Shown: positions 33,364-45,390 of the stretch, in pieces | Layout of the letters: each line of letters opens with the position of its first letter | How positions within the stretch are numbered: position 1 is the first letter of the stretch | Source of the DNA: Tetracentron sinense | Taxonomy: Eukaryota; Streptophyta; Magnoliopsida; Trochodendrales; Trochodendraceae | Reading direction: 5' to 3' | NCBI GenBank assembly: GCA_015143295.1 | Contig: CM026568.1 | Span: 16,188,607 to 16,252,606 of the forward strand | DNA length: 64,000 bases | The notes under the pieces: model-generated | Seen by the model: only the letters and a program-made list of their open reading frames with translations | Databases searched by the model: none | What the model was told of the DNA's origin: nothing | Made by a program: the position numbers and the translations under genes

Positions 33364-36300
33364 TGTGACGCCCCGAACCCGCGCCTAAGGAAGTCGTGTT
33401 CAAAGACGCGCGCCCGATCATCAATGACACACAGCGGAAGACTTCACCCGCGAAAATGCAGGAATTTTCAACTTTTCTTATGAGCTTACATAAGCAATAA
33501 CAACTGGTCATCACAATAACCCATCATAAGCAAATGTGTTACCTCACTAGCTACAGTAGTCTTTACTTTTGGCGCCACAACTGTACCGATATATCTCCAG
33601 ACTCTAAAGTGTAACTCCTTATCAATCGGTAACCACTTCAGAATCTGAAGACATAAAATGAGATGTGAACCATAAAGCCCAGCAAAATCCACAACCCATC
33701 TAAACTATTTTTCACATAATAACATTCATCAAAATGATATAGTAGTACAATACAATTCTCATATTATAATAATATGCAGAATAATAATATCGTAATTCGT
33801 GACCCGAGGTCACTCAGGGCTATTTCACTATATTCGAAATACCCAACCTCCAAGTTGTCAAATTCATCCAACCATTATCTACGACACCAGGTTACCGTTT
33901 CAGATAACTGCTCACGTTTTATCCTTGAGTCCATAGACTCGATCGATTGGGCCTTCGCCCGTATACAACCTCTATCCATGAGTCCACAAACTCAATTATC
34001 AACCAATCGGGACTTTTCCCGATTATAACCAATCATTGGGTATGTCGACCCAATTAATCCTTAAATCATCATATTCTACACATAACTCGGGTCTTCACCC
34101 GATAACTGCCAGGAACAATACTTCTGACACATCACACTCTGTCAGGAACAACACCTCTGACATATCACATTCTGTCAGGAACAACACCTCTGACAATTAC
34201 TTTATGTTTTCCCCTCTATGAGAACACCAACACACACACAACCACATTTGTCAGGAAACACATCTGATCGCCAGAATACACATCTGATCGTCAGGATACA
34301 TATCTGATCAGCCAAGATACACATCTGATAGCCAGGAAACCCATCCAACCTGTTAGGAAAATGAAACTCATTTGACAAGCCAGGGACACACTCCTGACTA
34401 ACAGGAAACATCTGACCATTAGGAAACACCAATCTATCAGGTACACATCTGACATATCACTCTGTCAGGCATAACACCTTTGACATGACACCCTTGTCAG
34501 GAAACACATCTGATTACCAGGAAACACGTCTGACATGTCACGAACACCCATCTAATAACCAGGAAACACCTCTGACATCAAATCCTGTCAGGCACAACAC
34601 CTTTGACATCAAATCCTGTCAGGCAAAACAAATCTGACAATAACCTCTGTCAGACACAACACCTCTGACATTAACCTCTGTCAGGCACAACACCTCTAAC
34701 ATCAAATCCTGTCAGGCAAAACACCTCTGACATCAAATCCTGTCAAGCACAACACCTCTGACATTAACCTCTGTCAGGCCCAACGCCTCTGTTGGGTGCA
34801 TACTTGCCGACACAGGCCAATGCCCCCTCAAGGTAACATCATTGAGTTCGTAAACTCAATACATCACTGGGTCCATAGACCCCAATCCAACCTTGAGCCC
34901 ACGGCCCAATGCCGTCCTGAACACTCCCGACTATCAGTCACGGAGGAACCCAGCCCATAATAGATACTGCCTCTCCGGACTTATCCAAAGAGGGACCACA
35001 GATAGCATTTCACGTAGATTAGGTTTTCTAACCATAAGAAATCCCCAATTATTTAAGTCATGCTTGAATAATTGAACCAGTTAGGCCTTACGCTCGTGGA
35101 CCAAATCTGATGGTATACCATTCCAATGTGGAACATTACCCGACCGATGGATCATTCAATCGCCTTACCATGTCCCAACAACATCACATCATACACAAAG
35201 GTTGTCCCGAGGTGGGACTTTTACCAGGCCAATGGACCTACCATTGTCTTAAAACAAACATCACATCATACAAGAGTAGTTCCGATAGGGACCTTAACCA
35301 GACCAATGGACCCCACCATTCCTTACAATGTCAAAATCACATCACATCACACATATATAAGCCCAATCAGGCTCTCATAACTTCCTGCGGTCGATCGCAC
35401 CTGCAATCGATCGCACTTCCCCTGCAATCTATCACAAATCACACTGAGCCTAAATTCCGAGCTAAAAACAGCCCGAAACTAAGGGCTCCATCCCTCTGCT
35501 CGATTTTCACTCTCATCCATCCCATCCATTCATCATTCATAAGGTCTCCGACCTTTTTCCATCCACACATAATATTACCAAACCATTCCAAATAAATAAA
35601 GTAGCTTAAATAAGGGAAAAGAGAAGAGATGGAGCGGGATTTTACCTACTCAAGACTTTTGAGGCTCCAGATGTTGAAATGGTCGTCGCCAATGCGATCA
35701 GAATGCTGGAAAACCTCTAGGTGAACTGCTTCTCTCTAACCTCCACTTTCTCTCTCTAGAATTCTCTCTCTACACGCCAATCGAGACACCGGGAAAAAAA
35801 TCAGACGTCGCCGACGCGTCGGGAACGTCGAAAAACTCTAAGGGGACCTCCCTTTCCTTTCTCTCTCCTCTTTCTCTCTCTTCCTCTCTCTCCTCACTTT
35901 CTCTCTCTAAAAATTCTGGGGGCAGAGCCTCGCCTCACTGATTTGTGTGTGAGAAATGAGGGGGTTTAACCCTCTTTATATAGGCATGTGGGCAGCCATG
36001 TGGTGCTTAGGTGGCGAGGCCATGTGAAAGCCATGTGCTGGTCACATGGGTCATGATGACAAGGCGTTGACTGGTTTGACCAGAATTTCGTTTTTTTTTC
36101 ATATTTACGGTTCCCCGTAGCCCTATTAAATGACATGCGACGAAGCCGAAACTTTAAGTGACCGAACTAGGAACAGTCCGACACCTGCTATAAAAATTTC
36201 AGGGAAAAATACTGAGTTTTGACAGCTGCACTTTTGTCCAGAAGAAAACTGCAAAAACCACTAATTTCCTGATTTCAAACACAAAGCAGGCCGTCGTTTC

Positions 36301-36703
36301 TTCGTTTGAGATAACTAACTGCTGAAACGACAGACGTTAGTTCCCACGGCCGACCGTCACGCGCTGGTATCAGCCGCACGGATTTCTATTAGGATCCCCA
36401 ATAAATATTGAGTCCCACTTAATTTCTAGAAATCTGGAAATTTCCCGTTTTCTTGATTTTCTTACATGATATGACCCTGCGGTCCTGCAAGATACCTGAC
36501 GGGACCAATACGACAAGTGAAGGTCCTGGTAGTCGATCAACACACTGTGCGATTTTCGAGAAGAAATACTGAGATTTTATCGGTACAACTCAATCCCGAG
36601 TAAAACTCACTTTTCACAATTTAATTAAATACTTAACTTATTAAACACAATTAAGGACCAATAAACCCATAATTTTATTATATTAAAATTCTTGGGCGTT
36701 ACA
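33364..36703 (-). mobile_element. Solo LTR (3,340 bp), Ty3/Gypsy type
   Basis: On the minus strand it starts TGTAACGCCCAAG and ends GGGGCGTCACA. Flanking five bases are TTTTT and TTTTC. The related empty site in the hAT copy at 59,616-60,611 reads AGTCAACTTTCAATTC, which supports the insertion point. A minisatellite fills 34,095-34,800. A pyrimidine-rich stretch with TCTCTC runs lies at 35,740-35,910. No coding sequence is supported, including the 161-codon frame at 35,110-35,595. Confidence 0.85.
34095..34800. repeat. LTR minisatellite, units of about 35-40 bp
   Basis: The words TCTGACAT and CTGTCAGG alternate with AACACCTCTGACA about 18-20 times. Spacing is regular (about 37 bp) in the second half and more variable in the first. 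TCTGACA and TGTCAGG are partly inverse to one another, giving short palindromes. The array is inside the solo LTR and therefore older than, or part of, that LTR. Confidence 0.85.
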
Positions 36704-37334
36704 TTTTCAGTTCAAGAACAATATCCACTTTTTTAGCGCCTTTGTCAAAATTTCAACTTGCAAATGCTAAGTAATTTCTCAAATTTTAAATTTTCATAAA
36801 TTCTATAATAACAAAATATTCCTAAAACCTAAAAGTCCGGTAAAAAAAGTCTCATATTTTAGTCTTTAAAAATATTTTCATTTACAGGATCAAAATGTCA
36901 ACTAATAGTTTAGCAAAAAAAGACTTACATTCAAGCATTACGACATTAAATGTTAATTTACCTAGACCCTAGGAGGTTTGAATTGTTATGAATATTATAT
37001 ATGTATATTTAATATATATATATAGATATAATTTAATTATTTTTATCGCTCAAGCATTGCCTAGGCATCGCATAGGCAGAGCCTCACCTAGGCAACACCT
37101 AGACGCCTTGACTACACCGGTATTTTCCCCAAAATGATTTAAGGGGTAATTTTGGAAGCTTTTGGACTTGATCGCATGACATCAACAGGTCTAGTCAGTA
37201 GACTAACGGTCAACTGACAGAAGGGGTGTAAGTGTCATTAGTTTGAAAATTAAGGGTGTCTATTGTATTTTCTGAAAACTGAGCGAGTCTATTTGTATTT
37301 TCGTCAAACCTCAAGAGTGTAAATATATTTTCCC

Positions 37335-38689
37335 TTATAAGTAAAAAGGATATAGATAGCGGATTGCGCATTCAGCTATGTAGCTGATAGCTGAATGCCA
37401 GTCCTCATCAGTCCACACCCCCTTCTTAACATGCACCAACTGTGGTTTTGATTCTCTAGGGTTCATTCATCCAACCTTGGGTTTAAAGCAATTCATTGTT
37501 GATTGAAAATGTTAGTAATTGCTGAAAGATTTGAGGAAAACAATTAGATGGATACAAAATATTTTAGGTTTAGGGGGTTGGGAGGTTCAAGGTCATAGCC
37601 CTCAGATTTGTTTTTGACGACCAAATTGGTGGACCATTTTGTCTGCCCGTTTATCCTATGGGTATTGTTTCTTTTAGTTTACGGGGGCAGCTATCCCCTT
37701 GTCCTAAATAATTAAATAACATATTGTAGAAGGAGAACGTAGAATACAGAACTCGTGCTGGAGATATATCATAAACTAGAATGGTTTATATAGACTTGGG
37801 AAGACATCTCTTAAGAGATGCTGGGCAAACGAGGTGGATGGAGTGAAAGCTGGAGATGATCTAACTGATTTAAGGAACTGCTTGAGGAGTGAAAGCTGGA
37901 GATGATCTAACTGATTAAGGAACCGCTTGAGCTCTTCCCTGATATTTGTATCTCGTGTACATTGTGTGTGGACGCACGCATACACATAAGAAATACTATA
38001 TAAATTGTTAACTATCAAAAACATAAAGATAAGAAATGCTAGCAAATGTTGAAATTTAGATTTACCCTTTGCTCATATACATATTGAAGATGAAGTTCAA
38101 TCATCAATTCATGTGGTGAAAGACCTAATAAGAGAAGTTGTGTGTGTGTGCGTGCATGTGTGGGATTGAGTCCATGGTAAATTTTCCCACATGATCGTTT
38201 TATTTTGTTTGGCTTCTTTATATCCCTCCCGGTTTTGGGCTTTTAACATTTAGGCCTAATAGACAACCTTTCTTATGGGTGCCTGCCACTTCTATATAGG
38301 GATGACATTCGAACTGAGCTGTGATCAACCTGAAGTTTGAAACCCCAGTCAGAACTTGCCTGAGCCCAATCTCAGTCCAAGCCCCTCAGCCCAAGCTCGG
38401 CTCACAGCAAAAGGTCAGCTTGGAGTGGTCAGAGTTGAACTTATTCTTTCATTGATTTCACACCCTGCTGTCAAGTTTGCTAATCTAGTTTCTCAATGAA
38501 TCAAAATCAATTTATAAAAATGATTTCAGAGATCAGAAAATAGAGATCAAGACAGCATTCAATAACATACATGCATGAGCAAGAAATTAATTTTTTCTCA
38601 ATCTTTCCCCAGAGTGAATCTAAGAGAAACCCTTCATCCCTTCCTCAGCTCCTATTGGTTTAGGTTAAAAAGTAAGAACTACGAAGAAA
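37335..38689. other. Intergenic stretch, no recognised gene
   Basis: A short tandem duplication of a word of about 40 bp containing GTGAAAGCTGGAGATGATCT lies at about 37,843-37,920. A GCCCAAGCTCGGCTCACAGC-type stretch at 38,385-38,405 recalls the hAT subterminal text at 5.1-6.0 kb. Nothing else is recognisable. Confidence 0.45.
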
Positions 38690-41600
38690 AATTATTACTT
38701 TGGAAAGCTGATACTAGGAAGTTGCAGTGGGCCATTAATTACGACTCATCGAGTCGTATAGTTAACCCTAGATCTAAGAGGCTGGGCCAGGGTTCCACTA
38801 GTGATCAATGTCAGTTTTGAGTCTCCTTTCCTGGAACATTAGAGGGTTAGGGTGTCCTGAAAAACATGCGGCAATCAAAAAGTTCGTCTCTTCTAAAAAG
38901 CCATCGATTCTCTGCATTCAGGAAACCAAGTTGGCTTCTATCGAACCTCGCCTGATCCAAGACTTATGGGGGGAGGGTCCCTCAGATTGGATTAGTTTGG
39001 ACTCTTTAGGGGCGTCTGGTGGCATTTTGCTCCTGTGGGACCCGGGCATAGTCGAGGTATTGGAATCCGAAGTTGGGGCGTACTCGATTTCTATTCTTTG
39101 CCGTTTGTCAAATGGGGGGAATCCATGGGTGTTCTCGGGGCTCTATGGCCCCTCGGGGTCTGCGGCAGATGCGGAGTTCTGGCAAGAGCTCGATGACATT
39201 AGTGGAAGATGGGATGCCTCTTGGTGATTGGGTGGGGATTTCAATTGCGTCCGTTTCCCCCATGAGAGGCGTGGGGCTCAATCTATTTCACCCAAGATGC
39301 AAAGATTTGCTAGCTTCATCTCTCGCCATAGTTTGGTCGACTATCCTTTGCGTGGTAGCCAGTTTACCTGGTCTCAGCTGCCTTATGGGCGTCGTGCCAG
39401 TAGGCTGGATCGGTTCCTTCTCTCGGTCGATTGGGAGGCCATGTTCCCTAATCTTGTCCAGTTTTCACTACCTCGGCCCACTTCCGACCATGTGCCAATC
39501 TTATTGGCTCCCGAGAGTGTTTCGGGGGGCCCCACCCCCTTCCGTTTTGAAAATATGTGGCTCCAGTCGGAGGGCTTCAAAGCCTTTGTATCCGAGGTCT
39601 GGGTATCTCAGGTGGTCTGGGGCTCCCCCAGTACAAGGTTCGGTCTGAAATTGAAAGCCCTCAAAGCTAAACTTAAGATCTGGAACAAGGAGGTATTTGG
39701 GAACGTGGCAGATCATAAAGCTGAGGTACTACTCAACATTCAATCCTTTGACTCCATGGAGAGTATTCGTCCCCTCTCTGAAGAGGAAAGTCGAGTCCAC
39801 GAATCTCTTAAGAGTGACTACCTGAGAATCGTGAATCTTGAGGAGATTAGTTGGAAACAGAAGTCGAGGATCTGTTGGTTAAAGGAGGGGGACCGTAACA
39901 CTAAGTTCTTCCACCGTATGGCTAATTTCCGCCGTAAATCCAATCTTATATCCAGCCTCTTCATCGATGGTGTGAGAAGGACGGATCCCAAGGCTATTGA
40001 GGATAGCGTGGTCGGTTTCTATAAGGATTTGTACTTGGAGAAAGTCCCCTGGCGTCCAAAACTTGATGGTCTTCCTTTTGATTCCATCTCTCATGCCCAA
40101 AGTGAGGCATTGGAACGTCCGTTCCGGGAAGAGGAGGTATTGAATGCCATCCAATCTCTGGCAAGCAATAAAGCTCCAGGCCCGGATGGTTTCTCCATTG
40201 AATTTTATAAAGTCTGTTGGGATATTGTTGGGGGGGACTTTCTAGCAGTCTTACAGGAACTCTTTGTTTCAGGCTCTTTCAATCGGGCTATCAACAATAC
40301 TTTCGTGACCCTGATACCGAAGAGGGTTGGGGCCCATGAACTGAAAGAGTTCCGCCCTATTAGCTTGGTCAGTAGCGCTTACAAAATTCTATCCAAGGTG
40401 TTGGCCATCCGTATTCGAAGCGTTTTGGGGTCTCTTATCTCCCCTCACCAGGGCGCCATCGTGCGGGGGCGTCAGATCTTAGACGGGGTTCTCATCGCTA
40501 ATGAATGTGTGGATGAGCGCTTGAGGTCTAAAGTCCTAGGCCTTATTTGTAAGGTTGACTTGGAAAAGGCATACGACAATGTCAACTGGGAATTCCTCCT
40601 CTATGTGTTGGGTAGAATGGGGTTCGGCACCAAATGGAGGTCGTGGATTAAAGCTTGCATATCATCAGCTTCGTTCTCAATCCTCCTCAATGGTAGCTCA
40701 AAAGGGTACTTCCATAGCTCCAAGGGGCTCAGGCAGGGCGACCCGCTGTCTCCTGCTCTATTCATTATTGTCTCTGAAGCCCTGAGTCGTATGTTGGTCA
40801 GAGCAAATGGGCAGGTGTTTTCCGGCTTCTCTGTGGGGAGGGCGCGTCTTAGTATCTCGCATTTACAGTTTGCCGATGATACATTAGTGTTCTGTGGTGC
40901 TTCAGTGTCGCAGCTTATCCACCTTCGGTGCCTGTTACGGTGCTTTGAGGCAGTGTCTGGCCTCCGAGTCAATTTGAGCAAAAGTGAGATTTTACCAGTG
41001 GGTGATGTGCCCCAGATTGCCCTTTTGGCCAGTGTGTTCGGGTGTCAGCATGGGACCCTCCCATCTACTTTCCTAGGGCTTCCGTTGGGTGCCCCGTTCA
41101 AGTCCAAAGCGGTTTGGGCCCCGGTTATCGAAAGGTTCTCTGCGCGTCTAGCTGGGTGGAAGTCATGTCTTCTTTCCAAAGGTGGGAAGCTGACCCTTAT
41201 CAGGAGTACTCTTCGTAGCCTCCCAACCTATTTCCTTTCCACCTTTTTGCTCCCTCGTTCCATTGCTTTGACCATTTCCCGCCTCCAATGTAACTTCTTA
41301 TGGCATGAGAGAGACAAGCGCAAATATCATTTGGTAGCATGGGATCAAATTTGTAAGCCGGTTGAAGCGGGAGGTCTTAACCTCGCCCCCCTCACTGTAG
41401 TCAATAAGGCCCTTTTGGGCAAATGGGTTTGGCGGTTTGGTCATGATAGGGAGAGCTTGTGGCGGCAAGTTATCACTGCTAGGCATGGTCTGCATTCATT
41501 ATGGGCTTCGAAGGCTGTTAGGGGGGCTCATGGGGTGGGTCTCTGGAAGGGTATTATGGGGGTCGCCAAGTATCTAGACCCTTTCATTAGTTTCAAATTG

Positions 41601-42560
41601 GGTAATGGTTCAGATCTCCAGTTCTGGCTCGATGTTTGGAGTGGTCAGTCGAGGCTCAAGGACGACTTTGGGTCTATCTTTTCCTTGGCTACCTGTAAAG
41701 GGGCGTCTATCGCCGAGTGTGTCGAGAGGCTGGGGAGTGCTATAGTTTGGTGTCCTAGGCTGAGGAGAGCGTTGAACGATTGGGAGATTGAGGATATGCA
41801 GCGTCTGTTGGAACGGCTGAGTGCCTCCATCCCCAGATCCCAGATTAGTGATAGTAGGTTGTGGTCCCGTAGCAACACCGGCCGATTTTCAGTGCGTTCA
41901 CTATTGCAGTCACTTGGTCCTGTCCTTCCGCGTTCCTTTCCTCATAAGGCTGTGTGGGCTAACCAGGTTCCCACGAAGGTATCATTCTTCTTCTGGTCTG
42001 CTGCTTTAAATAAAATTCTTACTTTGGACCAATTGAAGAGGAGAGGGTGGAGTTTGGCAAACCGCTGCTATTTGTGCCTGCAGGCGGAAGAGTCTGTGGA
42101 TCATTTGCTCTTACATTGCCCGGTTGTTTTTAGGATTTGGGCTTATTTCTTGACTCGGTTGGGAGTGGAGTGGGTCTTCTCTTCATCCTTTCTGAGCTTC
42201 TTATCTGGATGGCATTTGTGGGGGCTAAGGAATCCATCCGGACTCTTTTGCCCGGGGCTCTTTCGTGGGCAATTTGGAAGGAGAGGAATGGTAGGGCTTT
42301 TGAGAATTCCTCTTCGTCCGATCTGAGGATCTTATCTCGTGTGCGGCAGTTGATAGTGGTATGGAGCTCCACTTGTCTTACGGGACAAGAAGTGAGGGAT
42401 GTCGTTTATTGTTGAGGTCTCCCAGTAGCCGTGTGGGCTTGTATTTGCTCTCATTCTTGTTCTTTATTGTTGTTTCTTGTGCTTTTGTAGTTAGTTTACG
42501 CCCCTGTAAACTGCTTTTTGCTTTGCTTTAATATATATGATTTACCAATCAAAAAAAATA
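38690..42560 (+). mobile_element. LINE (L1 type), 5'-truncated in ORF1, 3' end with A-run
   Basis: The element holds the tail of ORF1 (ending at 38,820 with NPRSKRLGQGSTSDQCQF), an almost full ORF2, and a 3' UTR that ends with ATATATGATTTACC and an A-run at 42,550-42,558. The ORF2 ATG (38,808) overlaps the ORF1 end by 13 bases. Codons are GC-richer than the surroundings, as expected for a younger insertion. No certain target duplication was found, so the 5' limit (about 38,690) is approximate. Confidence 0.85.
38808..42415 (+). pseudogene. LINE ORF2: endonuclease, reverse transcriptase, zinc knuckle
   Basis: The protein would nick target DNA and reverse-transcribe the element RNA. The APE-type endonuclease shows SWNIRGLG, CIQETKL, LYGPSG, GGDFN, RASRLDRFL and SDHVPILL. 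The reverse transcriptase shows NKAPGPDGF, TLIPKR, EFRPISL, RGRQILDGVLIANE, KVDLEKAYDNVNW, GLRQGDPLSP and catalytic FADD at 40,869-40,880. A C-terminal zf-RVT block reads VSFFFWSAALNKILTLDQL with CYLCLQAEESVDHLLLHC. One in-frame TGA at 39,225-39,227, just before LGGDFN, interrupts the endonuclease. One frameshift near 42,220-42,235 moves the conserved end (LPGALSWAIWKERNGRAFEN) to another frame, which stops at 42,415. About 1,200 codons in all. Only these two lesions were noticed by eye. Confidence 0.93.
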
Positions 42561-43312
42561 AGAGAGTACTTTTCATATTCCTTTTTCTGCTTTTAGGACT
42601 TTAAGATCTTATCTTTATAGTTACTACTTTCATTATTATTATTATTACGGGTTCATCGTCTAACCCCTCCCTCGAGCTTGCAGAGGACATTGCTGTCAAT
42701 AAATTATATCAGATATGGTAAGCTTGATTTATAATCACATTACTTTTAAATATGCAGTCTATCGGAATGACTATAAAGATGAGGGGCTTTCCTGTGTTTA
42801 TTTTCCTTTTGGTGCAATCTCTGGATGACATCTTAACCCAATAACTCCTCCCTTCTGAAATGAAATTTACAAAAAAGAACAGATCTAGTTATGTATTCAC
42901 AAGTGACTTCACCGCTGACCATGTGGTAAAGATTGGCAATACAATTATTTAGAGAAATAGGTTCAATTAGTACTTATATAGATCAATGTTTACTGTCTTT
43001 ATACTAACAATAAGCCTCAACAGTTAACTTGAATATAAATAGCATTGCAAGATATAGTACTATATAAACATCAGTTCATCAAACACATGTTACAGAAAAA
43101 TATGAAATATCTAAGTATGCATTGCAGAAAAAGAGAAACTCGTGGTATGTATCAATGGTGACAGTAGTTATGTATCGAGGTTTCAACATCAATGGGAGAT
43201 AGGATCCAAGAGTAAGGAGTAAGGAGGCATTGGGTTTCTGATGCAACATAATTAAGGAAATGGTGAAGGTTGATGCATACTAGAACCTAGGAGAACTGGG
43301 TTTTTAGAGAAA
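42561..43312. other. Intergenic stretch, no recognised gene
   Basis: AT-rich DNA with an ATT microsatellite near 42,630-42,647. I see no gene, repeat unit or element terminus until the Helitron end at 43,313. Confidence 0.5.
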
Positions 43313-45390
43313 CTAGTTAGATTTGCACGTGCAAGCCACGTGCAAACCGTTTTTTTGTTGATTAATCATAAAAAGAATTACCCTTCATATCAATCAAAGT
43401 GGGACTAAGACCATCAAAATGGAAGGGCCCATAGATAGAAAGCCATAGAGAATCAACATGACAGATCAAAAGGAAAAATGAAGGAGAAGAGTCTCCAAAT
43501 GAAACATCAGTGTAGTTAAGGCGTCGCCTAGGCGTTTTTGGGAGTGGGGCACCCGACTAGGTGATTAGGCAGTCGGAAATAGCTAGGCGGTCGCCTAGGC
43601 ATTCGATATCTGGGCGGGCGCCTAGGCGGCCTACCTTATAAAAGCTGTTTTTTTTTTTTTTCTTTTTTTGCTTTAAAAAAATCCAAAAAATCTCAATAAA
43701 TCGAAGAAAAAAAATTTAAAACAATATGTAATAAAGAAGTAACAAGATTCTAAATCGTTTTTTTCACTAAAAAAAAAACAAGATACTTCTAAAGCCAATA
43801 TGAAGCTCAAAATTTAGAAATAAGAATATTAGATGGGTCGAGGGTTGAAACATACACATAATCCAGTCCAGATAGGCAGATACACTATTGGGACAACACA
43901 CGATAAAGCTCTTCTTAAATACTTTACTATTTCTTAGGTTCAAATGATGAAGCTCTTTTATTATTTCTATATTCCATAATCTTTAATCATCATGTTGTAA
44001 TTCTGAATACATTTTTAGGCTCTAGATCCTAACATTATACCTGTAACATGGACAGTGACACGAATTTGGGTATTTGACCCAGATTTTAAAGTGTTTAATA
44101 CTCCACTATGTCAACATGTCTTTGGTTATATGATATGAATGATTATAATAGACTTTTTATTTTATATTTTTGTGGAATGTGAGTATGGAGTTTTGGTCTT
44201 TTGGATGTTATATATAATAATATATATACGTGATATATATATATATATCGCCTAGGCAACGCCTCGCCTAGCCGGGGCTAATCGCCTTAGCATCGCCTAG
44301 ACACCTTGACTACACTGCGAAACATGCATAAAAGAAGCATTTCCTATTCAGGTGACATATATAGAGGATGTGTCCTTTTAACCCTTAATGTCATTGAGAT
44401 GGTGAAATCGAGAAAAAATCCATTGTCATACATTGAACAATCCCTAGAAAAGAAAGCTATTTGTTACTCCATCAATCAGTCAATACTCAATAGGCTTACA
44501 GAGTTCTATACAGACAAACTCCATGCCCCATACTTCAGCCTAGGATGCAATAGCTTGCACACAAACACTGAACTGAAGGAGTCACAGTTTTTGCTACAAA
44601 TCCCCTCAAAGACAATAGCACAGCAAACCTTCAAGAAAACCTAACTGCACAGTCTGCACCAAATATGCATTAGCAAGAAGTATCACCAGACATAAAATCT
44701 CCACTGCCTTCAAGGCTACCACAAGAAAGGAGCTCATAAAAATTTAAAAAGCAGCCCTCCTCCCTGAGGTGATTATTTTCCTTACATGTATGTACCGACT
44801 TCATAAAGAATTTTCAATTGCTCATGTTATCCATCACTAAATTATCAGCAAACGAATGCACATTGGTCATTCCATCTAATGTCTTATAGTTTGACAACGA
44901 ATATTAGATAATTGAAGGCGGCATTCTCCCAAATGGCCTTTCAGTTCTAAAACAAACACTTACTCTGCATAGAAGTAACAAAACACTCGTACCCCAAAAC
45001 TCCTATTTTGTTGCGGCAAAATCAGAACAATATTAGAAGGAAAAGAGCAGGAGTTCATAGTAAAACAAAAAAAAAAAAACATTCCACGGGCAGATTATGC
45101 ACTAAAATTGACAAATCAAGAAGGGTAAAGAAAAGAGTATGTTGAATCCTGATAAGATAGAGATAGAGATGGGAGATGGAAGCAAAGAACAGGTGGTTCT
45201 GGTCATCAGGCGTGTGGGAAGAAGAAGAGGAACAATGAAAAGTATATGGACGTGTGGGAAGAGTATCAAACAATGGGTCATGTGTAATTCAAAATTGTAA
45301 AGGGGACTTTTTAGGGAGTTGGAAAAAAAGTATGTCAATGATGACGAAAACAAAATTGTTGACAACGCTCTTTTATTATAAAGTTATAGA
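43313..45390 (-). mobile_element. Non-autonomous Helitron with both termini
   Basis: On the minus strand the element begins at 45,390 with TCTATAACTTTATAATAAAA and ends at 43,313 with CTAG. The 3' hairpin has perfect 10-bp arms, TTTGCACGTG and CACGTGCAAA (43,322-43,346 with a 5-base loop), nine bases before the end. The flanking bases on that strand are A before TC and T after CTAG, the expected AT target. The element has no Rep/helicase gene. A hAT copy (43,508-44,317) is inserted; without it the Helitron is about 1.26 kb. The frame at 44,306-44,644 crosses the hAT junction and is not a gene. Confidence 0.85.
43508..44317. mobile_element. hAT element copy B (810 bp)
   Basis: Ends are CAGTGTAGTTAAGG and, inversely, CAGTGTAGTCAAGG. 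The 8-bp target duplication is TGAAACAT (43,500-43,507) and CGAAACAT (44,318-44,325), one base diverged. Both flanks continue in GCGCCTAGGCG-type palindromic subterminal repeats. The interior is AT-rich and non-coding. Same family as copy A at 33,086-37,119. It lies inside the Helitron and is therefore younger than it. Confidence 0.92.

Larger units (their letters stand above)
33086..37119. mobile_element. hAT element copy A with nested solo LTR, exact 8-bp TSD
   Basis: The target duplication GTATTTTC is exact at 33,078-33,085 and 37,120-37,127. Ends are CAGTGTAATCAAGG and, read inversely, CGGTGTAGTCAAGG. Both lead into GCCTAGGC-rich subterminal sequence. Without the solo LTR (33,364-36,703 plus 5 bp) the element is about 690 bp and non-coding. 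Its interior (33,220-33,363 and 36,709-36,990) is also found, diverged, in the hAT element at 59,616-60,611. It belongs to the same family as copy B at 43,508-44,317. Confidence 0.92.
32351..37334. mobile_element. Long-inverted-repeat element, split by a hAT insertion
   Basis: The left arm (32,351-32,565, starting GGAAAAATACATTTACACC) is repeated in inverse orientation at 37,120-37,334 over about 215 bp. Removing the hAT element at 33,086-37,119 and one target duplication brings the arms to about 0.5 kb apart. Inside lies a second foldback (32,566-33,085) with related ends. No transposase is visible and outer target duplications are unclear. It resembles non-coding Mutator-like or foldback elements; the superfamily is not proven. 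Confidence 0.75.

Noticed and set aside
34095-34800. Short regular repeats resembling a CRISPR array
   Set aside because: The whole unit repeats, no unique spacers are present, and it lies in a plant LTR.
35110-35595. 161-codon open frame
   Set aside because: It is inside a solo LTR, its composition follows the DNA, and it has no recognisable domain.
38690-42560. Target-site duplication of the LINE
   Set aside because: TAAGAACTAC near 38,672 and TAAGAGAGTAC at 42,559 look alike, but the match is imperfect and the 5' end is uncertain.
44306-44644. 112-codon open frame
   Set aside because: It starts inside a hAT terminus and crosses the target duplication into Helitron DNA, so it cannot be an ancestral gene.
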